From NCBI GenBank assembly GCA_005888595.1, contig VBAL01000111.1, forward strand, positions 9,450 through 50,317: a stretch of 40,868 nucleotides of DNA, given 5' to 3'. This document shows positions 39,572 to 40,868 of the stretch, in pieces. The stretch comes from Candidatus Segetimicrobium genomatis (GTDB taxonomy: Bacteria > Sysuimicrobiota > Sysuimicrobiia > Sysuimicrobiales > Kaftiobacteriaceae). The position numbers and the translations under genes were made by a program. The notes below the pieces were generated by a model. It was not told where the DNA came from and did not search any database. It was given only the letters and a program-made list of their open reading frames with translations. Numbering within the stretch: position 1 is the first letter of the stretch; every line of letters begins with the position of its first letter.

Positions 39572-40868
39572 TCATCCCACCGGCAGCCCGCGCAACCCGC
39601 GGGCAATAGCCAGCCGCGCTCCGCCCACGGCCACGAAGGTGATGGCGAGGAGCGCCGTCGTCAGCGCAGCTGCCGCCCCCCAGAATCCGCCGCTGATCAT
39701 GGACAAGATCGAGTAGGTGGCGACCAGGTTGCGGGGGGTGACCAGGAACACGACGATGCTGAGGTTTGTCACCGCGCGGATGAACGATGTAACAAACGAT
39801 GCCGTGAACGGTCCGCGCAGCAGCGGCAAGTAGATGTCGGTCAGGATGCGCAGCCCACTCGCACCGAGATCGGCTGCCGCCTCCTCAATGGAACGGTCGA
39901 TCTGCTTGAGCCCGGCGACGGCGGCCTGGTAACCAAACGGGATATGCCAGAACGTCAACGCCAGGATGAGGATCCAGGGCGTGCCGCCCAGCACGAGCGG
40001 CGGCTGGTTGAACGCCAGCAGGAAGCCGATCCCGATGAAGACGCCCGGCATCGCCGCGGGTAGTACGGCGAGTAAATCAAGCGCACGCTCCACACGGTAT
40101 TGCCTGCGGGAGGTGAGGAACGCGGCGACGAGCGCAATCACGCTGGTCAGCAACGCGCTGCCCGTGCCGACTTTCACACTGTTCACCAGCTGCCCGCCGC
40201 CCGCCGCCAACGCCAGTCGCCAGTGGTCCAGAGTAAGCGTCCAGTTGTATCCCCAGGTGCGGGCGAATGCGCCGGCCAGCACCGCCGCGTATACCAGCAG
40301 GACGAACAGCGCCACCACCGTGCAGATCGCGGTCAGCGGCCAGAGGAAGAACCAGGGCGTGGCCGGGCGGGCCAGCCGCGATCCACGCCCGGTGATTGCC
40401 GTATACAGGCGCCGGCTCACCCACACTCGCTCCAGGATGAACAAGCCGGCCGTGGGTACCAGGAGCAGGCTCACCACCACCGCCGCCCCGCTCAGGTCGG
40501 CCAGACCCTCAATTCGAAACCACGCTTCCGTCGCCAGGAGAGGGAGGTTGCCGGCGATGACAATGGCGTTGCCGAAGTCGGCCAGCACCGTAATCGCGAC
40601 AATGAGCATGGCCGCGGCCAGACCAGGACGGGCCAGGGGCGCCGTGACCGTGCGGAAGAGGGTCCATTCACCGGCGCCGAGGTCGCGGGCTGCATACTCG
40701 AGGGTCGGGTTGATCGCGTCCAGTACCTGACCGATGATCAACGTGGCATACGGAAAGAACGCCACGGTCTGGACCAGCCACAACCCCTGCCACCCGAAGA
40801 TGTTCACATCCAGGCCGAGCAGGGTCTTCGTGATCAGCCCCTGCCGTCCAAACATCAAGATGTAGGCA
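39572..40868 (-). CDS. ABC transporter permease, two-domain FbpB-like, N-terminal part outside window
   Basis: 432 residues are visible; the frame is open through the last base of the window, so the start is not seen. It is a fused permease with two EAA loops: E-Y-A-A-R-D-L-G-A-G in the first half (about 57-66 of the visible part) and E-E-A-A-A-D-L-G-A-S in the second (about 323-332), with about six membrane segments per half. This architecture is that of FbpB/ThiP-type iron, thiamine or phosphonate importers. The binding protein gene must lie upstream, beyond the window. It is 21 bases ahead of the ATPase. Confidence 0.93.
   Translation of the reverse strand, partial: AYILMFGRQGLITKTLLGLDVNIFGWQGLWLVQTVAFFPYATLIIGQVLDAINPTLEYAARDLGAGEWTLFRTVTAPLARPGLAAAMLIVAITVLADFGNAIVIAGNLPLLATEAWFRIEGLADLSGAAVVVSLLLVPTAGLFILERVWVSRRLYTAITGRGSRLARPATPWFFLWPLTAICTVVALFVLLVYAAVLAGAFARTWGYNWTLTLDHWRLALAAGGGQLVNSVKVGTGSALLTSVIALVAAFLTSRRQYRVERALDLLAVLPAAMPGVFIGIGFLLAFNQPPLVLGGTPWILILALTFWHIPFGYQAAVAGLKQIDRSIEEAAADLGASGLRILTDIYLPLLRGPFTASFVTSFIRAVTNLSIVVFLVTPRNLVATYSILSMISGGFWGAAAALTTALLAITFVAVGGARLAIARGLRGLPVG

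Overview
The window is about 40.9 kb of a GC-rich bacterial genome, in the mid-60s percent by eye. There is no rRNA or tRNA, no phage or transposase gene and no CRISPR array. groESL controlled by a CIRCE box, an archaeal/eukaryal-type ATP-dependent DNA ligase, Thermus-type glucose-binding proteins and an actinomycete-type xylose isomerase together suggest an uncultivated Terrabacteria-like lineage (Chloroflexota/Armatimonadota/Sysuimicrobiota-like). That placement is a guess; no marker gene here settles it.

Layout. 1-1704: groES-groEL on the minus strand with a sigma70-like promoter and CIRCE. 1868-4084: a plus-strand two-GAF, HD-GYP and degenerate-GGDEF signalling protein. 4231-16722: a long minus-strand train (alr, pheA, fused pxpB-pxpC, D-cysteine desulfhydrase-like, DUF2993 lipoprotein-like, class I amidotransferase, ATP-dependent ligase, NfeD protease, tsaE, tsaB, rimI, tsaD), mostly with overlapping or abutting genes. 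16954-20122: a plus-strand sugar ABC transporter (binding protein and two permeases). 20208-23880: a visibly lower-GC island with two unknown secreted or anchored proteins and gene debris. 23920-26311: xylose isomerase and a second sugar-binding protein on the minus strand, with a small leader ORF and a 21-bp-stem palindrome upstream. 26476-27678: galactokinase. 27749-40868: a second long minus-strand train with an FbpB-type permease and ABC ATPase, creatininase-family hydrolase, sugar epimerase, phosphofructokinase, hydroxypyruvate isomerase, two glycerophosphodiesterases, GlpD, tartronate-semialdehyde reductase and NAD(P)HX repair. This looks like polyol/glycerophosphodiester and hydroxy-acid catabolism feeding lower glycolysis.

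The most unusual thing is in the gaps. At least twelve gene junctions hold the same architecture: a short tandem array of a 7-, 8- or 9-base unit, a 10-65 base spacer, then the same array inverted. The unit differs between loci (GTGAATA, GTGATTC, GTCTACNNN, GGGACTN, GGGANNC and others), but the two arms of a locus always match. The arms are flush with the flanking genes, and at least eight genes take their stop codon from the first unit. One element appears to have been split: its arms lie 3.7 kb apart and bracket the low-GC island. Between two such elements lies a candidate structured RNA (29595-29767) with a 14-bp closing helix and a promoter placed to start transcription at the helix.

Other points to check are a xylose isomerase with a metal-ligand Asp replaced by His, a phosphofructokinase with a mixed ATP/PPi signature, two abutting DnaA boxes, and a widespread palindromic element at 33486-33565.
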